DNA of 5,164 nucleotides, from the NCBI GenBank assembly GCA_900769985.1, contig CAAGIS010000033.1, positions 1 to 5,164 of the forward strand, given 5' to 3'. Positions 5,101-5,164 of this stretch are shown piece by piece (position 1 is the first letter of the stretch; each line of letters starts with the position of its first letter). Source of the DNA: Spirochaetia bacterium. Lineage in GTDB: Bacteria > Spirochaetota > Spirochaetia > Treponematales > Treponemataceae. The position numbers and the translations under genes are program-made. Under the pieces are notes generated by a model, which was not told the DNA's origin, did not search any database, and worked only from the letters and a program-made list of their open reading frames with translations.

Positions 5101-5164
5101 TTATGCAGCCCGTTTTCTTTCCAGTTCATTGTACTGGAAGCATTTATACATTTCATCAGGTACG
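5101..5164 (-). CDS. C-terminal end of an unidentified minus-strand gene
   Basis: Reading the complement from the window edge, a frame stays open for 20 codons and stops at TAA (complement of 5101-5103). It ends CFQYNELERKRAA, a charged helical tail. Support comes from its position: it is convergent with the preceding gene, with a hairpin in the gap, and base composition rises relative to the AT-rich gene before it. Too little is visible to name a family, and an open frame of this length can occur by chance. It may be another element gene or the start of a different module. Confidence 0.45.
   Translation of the reverse strand, partial: VPDEMYKCFQYNELERKRAA

Overview
The window looks like the junction between a bacterial chromosome and an integrated mobile element. 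Base composition is AT-rich (about 40% G+C in a sampled stretch of glmS), and the tRNA and coding style resemble host-associated Treponema-type spirochaetes. That assignment is an impression from sequence style, not a search result, and should be held loosely.

Chromosomal side (1 to about 1732): the window opens inside glmS, encoding glutamine--fructose-6-phosphate aminotransferase. Roughly the first 90 codons are off-window; the rest of the amidotransferase domain and both sugar-isomerase domains are intact. A strong hairpin terminator follows, and a candidate sigma-70 promoter built partly on its 3' flank probably drives the next gene, an initiator tRNA-fMet with anticodon CAT.

Element side (about 1733 onward): 127 to 136 bp after the tRNA begins a complete tyrosine recombinase (integrase) with an intact R-K-H-R-H-Y catalytic set. 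The space between tRNA and integrase is packed with inverted repeats: two tandem hairpins that share TTAG/CTAA motifs, an 11-bp-arm palindrome, and a 6-bp inverted repeat beside the integrase ribosome binding site. These are good candidates for the att core, recombinase binding sites or operators. The integrase stop codon overlaps the Shine-Dalgarno sequence of a ParB/KorB-like DNA-binding protein, so the two form a tight operon with no ParA in sight. A separate gene follows behind its own TATAAT-type promoter. It is much more AT-rich (20% G+C in a sampled stretch) and encodes an unrecognised protein with a two-helix transmembrane hairpin, a plausible cargo gene. The window ends in the last 20 codons of a convergent minus-strand gene that I cannot identify.

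Taken together, the recombinase probably inserted the element at the 3' end of tRNA-fMet. The ParB-like protein may regulate or maintain the element, and the membrane protein is accessory cargo of unknown role. The far end of the element, and hence the second att copy, is not in the window.
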